7,304 nucleotides of DNA from Acidobacteriota bacterium. Its GTDB lineage: Bacteria > Acidobacteriota > Terriglobia > Bryobacterales > Bryobacteraceae. The translations under genes and the position numbers were made by a program. The DNA lies in contig JAPKYY010000224.1 in assembly GCA_026394095.1 (NCBI GenBank), forward strand, positions 1 to 7,304, in the 5' to 3' direction. The notes beneath the pieces were generated by a model. It searched no databases and was not told the DNA's origin. It saw only the letters and a program-made list of their open reading frames with translations. This document shows positions 6,651-7,304 of this stretch, in pieces (position 1 is the stretch's first letter; each line of letters opens with the position of its first letter).

Positions 6651-7304
6651 AGCTTCGATCGCTGAAGCTGCGATCGGGTGATAGTTCTCTTTGTTCTTTG
6701 CGAACAAAGCCTTGGCCCGAGCCTTGCCTTCAGACGTCTTTGCCAGTTCCTGGTAGAGCGGCTTGATAAATTTCTGGCGTCCCACCCGGCCCAGAAACTC
6801 CTCCAGTGCCCCCTGCGCTGGCGCATACTTGTGGCGAATTGCCAGCAACAACCAGGCATCGAGAATTTCGCTGTTTTTCGACTTCGTGAAAGAGTATTCC
6901 TTATCGAGCTTGGCCATCTGCTCTGCTGTCAAAGACTCAGGCATGGCACGCAGAAAGTGCAGCCACTGCTGGGCAACCCATTCCTTGGTGTTCGGAGTCT
7001 CCCCTTTTTTCCACTTAGCCACTTCGTCATTGACGGCGTTCAGCAGGAAGGAATCGATCTTGGGCGTAGAGGCTGGAAGACCCGGTTTATAGATCCACTC
7101 CTTCACATCGAGCTTCAAATTAGGCAGTTTCTCCTTCAGGTAAGCCTCGAAGGTTGCCGTTGTAATGCTCTGGAAGGCGAAGTGGTCGAAGTACCCGCGC
7201 ACAAAGGGGTCAAAGCGTTCGCGCCCAATTTCTTCTTCAATCGCGCGCAACATCAAAGCGCCCTTCACATATGGCACCAGAGTTACGCCTTCTTCCGGGT
7301 CGCG
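6636..7304 (-). CDS. M1-family aminopeptidase, leukotriene-A4-hydrolase type (C-terminal part; 5' end outside window)
   Basis: The frame is open from the right edge to TAA at 6636-6638, giving 222 C-terminal residues; GTG and ATG codons inside are not true starts. It aligns by eye with the C-terminal third of human LTA4H. VPYVKGALML (10-19 of the visible part) matches the VPYEKG segment whose Tyr stabilises the peptidase transition state; the second LTA4H tyrosine, five residues before, is Val here. FDPFVRGYFDHFAFQSITT (31-49) and DVKEWIYKPGLPAS (66-79) match the end of the catalytic domain and its hinge. The helical-repeat C-terminal domain (about 85-222) contains GRQKF (175-179), equivalent to the Arg-x-Lys pair that binds substrate carboxylate in LTA4H, and ends NYHPIAASAIEALLAK. 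The zinc HExxH site lies outside the window. It probably trims short peptides; a lipid epoxide hydrolase activity is not implied. Its end overlaps the convergent carbamoyltransferase gene by 15 bp. Confidence 0.9.
   Translation of the reverse strand, partial: RDPEEGVTLVPYVKGALMLRAIEEEIGRERFDPFVRGYFDHFAFQSITTATFEAYLKEKLPNLKLDVKEWIYKPGLPASTPKIDSFLLNAVNDEVAKWKKGETPNTKEWVAQQWLHFLRAMPESLTAEQMAKLDKEYSFTKSKNSEILDAWLLLAIRHKYAPAQGALEEFLGRVGRQKFIKPLYQELAKTSEGKARAKALFAKNKENYHPIAASAIEALLAK
6651..6676. repeat. Overlapping inverted repeats just after the carbamoyltransferase stop
   Basis: Immediately after the plus-strand stop there are two mutually exclusive short inverted repeats. AGCTTC (6651-6656) pairs with GAAGCT (6664-6669), and CGATCGC (6656-6662) pairs with GCGATCG (6670-6676), each around a 7-nt loop. 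No T-run follows on either strand, and the bases also encode part of the AIAASAIEALLAK tail of the minus-strand aminopeptidase. It could be a hairpin that slows convergent polymerases or protects the 3' end, or a chance product of coding sequence. Confidence 0.3.

Overview
The window is gene-dense chromosomal DNA with short or absent intergenic gaps. It looks like a member of the Acidobacteriota, perhaps Bryobacterales/Solibacterales. That placement is an inference from the gene types: a secreted LamG-like protein, an ECF sigma factor with a TonB-like anti-sigma partner, a bacterial Rsm22-type protein and a leukotriene-A4-hydrolase-type aminopeptidase. No rRNA was available to confirm it. I see no tRNA, rRNA, CRISPR array, insertion sequence or phage gene.

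Layout. On the minus strand, reading leftwards from 1542, an Rsm22-family (METTL17-like) ribosomal small-subunit methyltransferase homologue is followed, with a 56-bp overlap, by the start of a secreted concanavalin-A/LamG-like protein that runs off the left edge. An 82-bp divergent intergenic region (1543-1624) separates this pair from a plus-strand cluster of five genes: ECF sigma factor, single-pass membrane protein with a TonB-C-like periplasmic domain (putative anti-sigma factor), rsmA (16S rRNA dimethyladenosine transferase, TTG start), gltX (glutamyl-tRNA synthetase) and a NodU/CmcH-type carbamoyltransferase. Junctions within the cluster are 11 nt, 1 nt, a 1-bp overlap and a 4-bp overlap, so it is very probably one transcript with translational coupling. 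The carbamoyltransferase gene converges on, and overlaps by 15 bp, the 3' end of a minus-strand M1-family aminopeptidase that runs off the right edge.

How the genes may work together. The intergenic region carries a GGAACT / GTCCAA pair resembling an ECF promoter, so the sigma factor may drive its own operon. If so, an envelope-sensing sigma/anti-sigma pair would co-control 30S maturation (rsmA) and Glu-tRNA supply (gltX), with a second small-subunit protein (Rsm22) transcribed divergently from the same gap. The orphan carbamoyltransferase, with departures from the usual family motifs, is the least explained enzyme. Most of the window is otherwise ordinary housekeeping content, and I do not see convincing evidence of a wholly new system.
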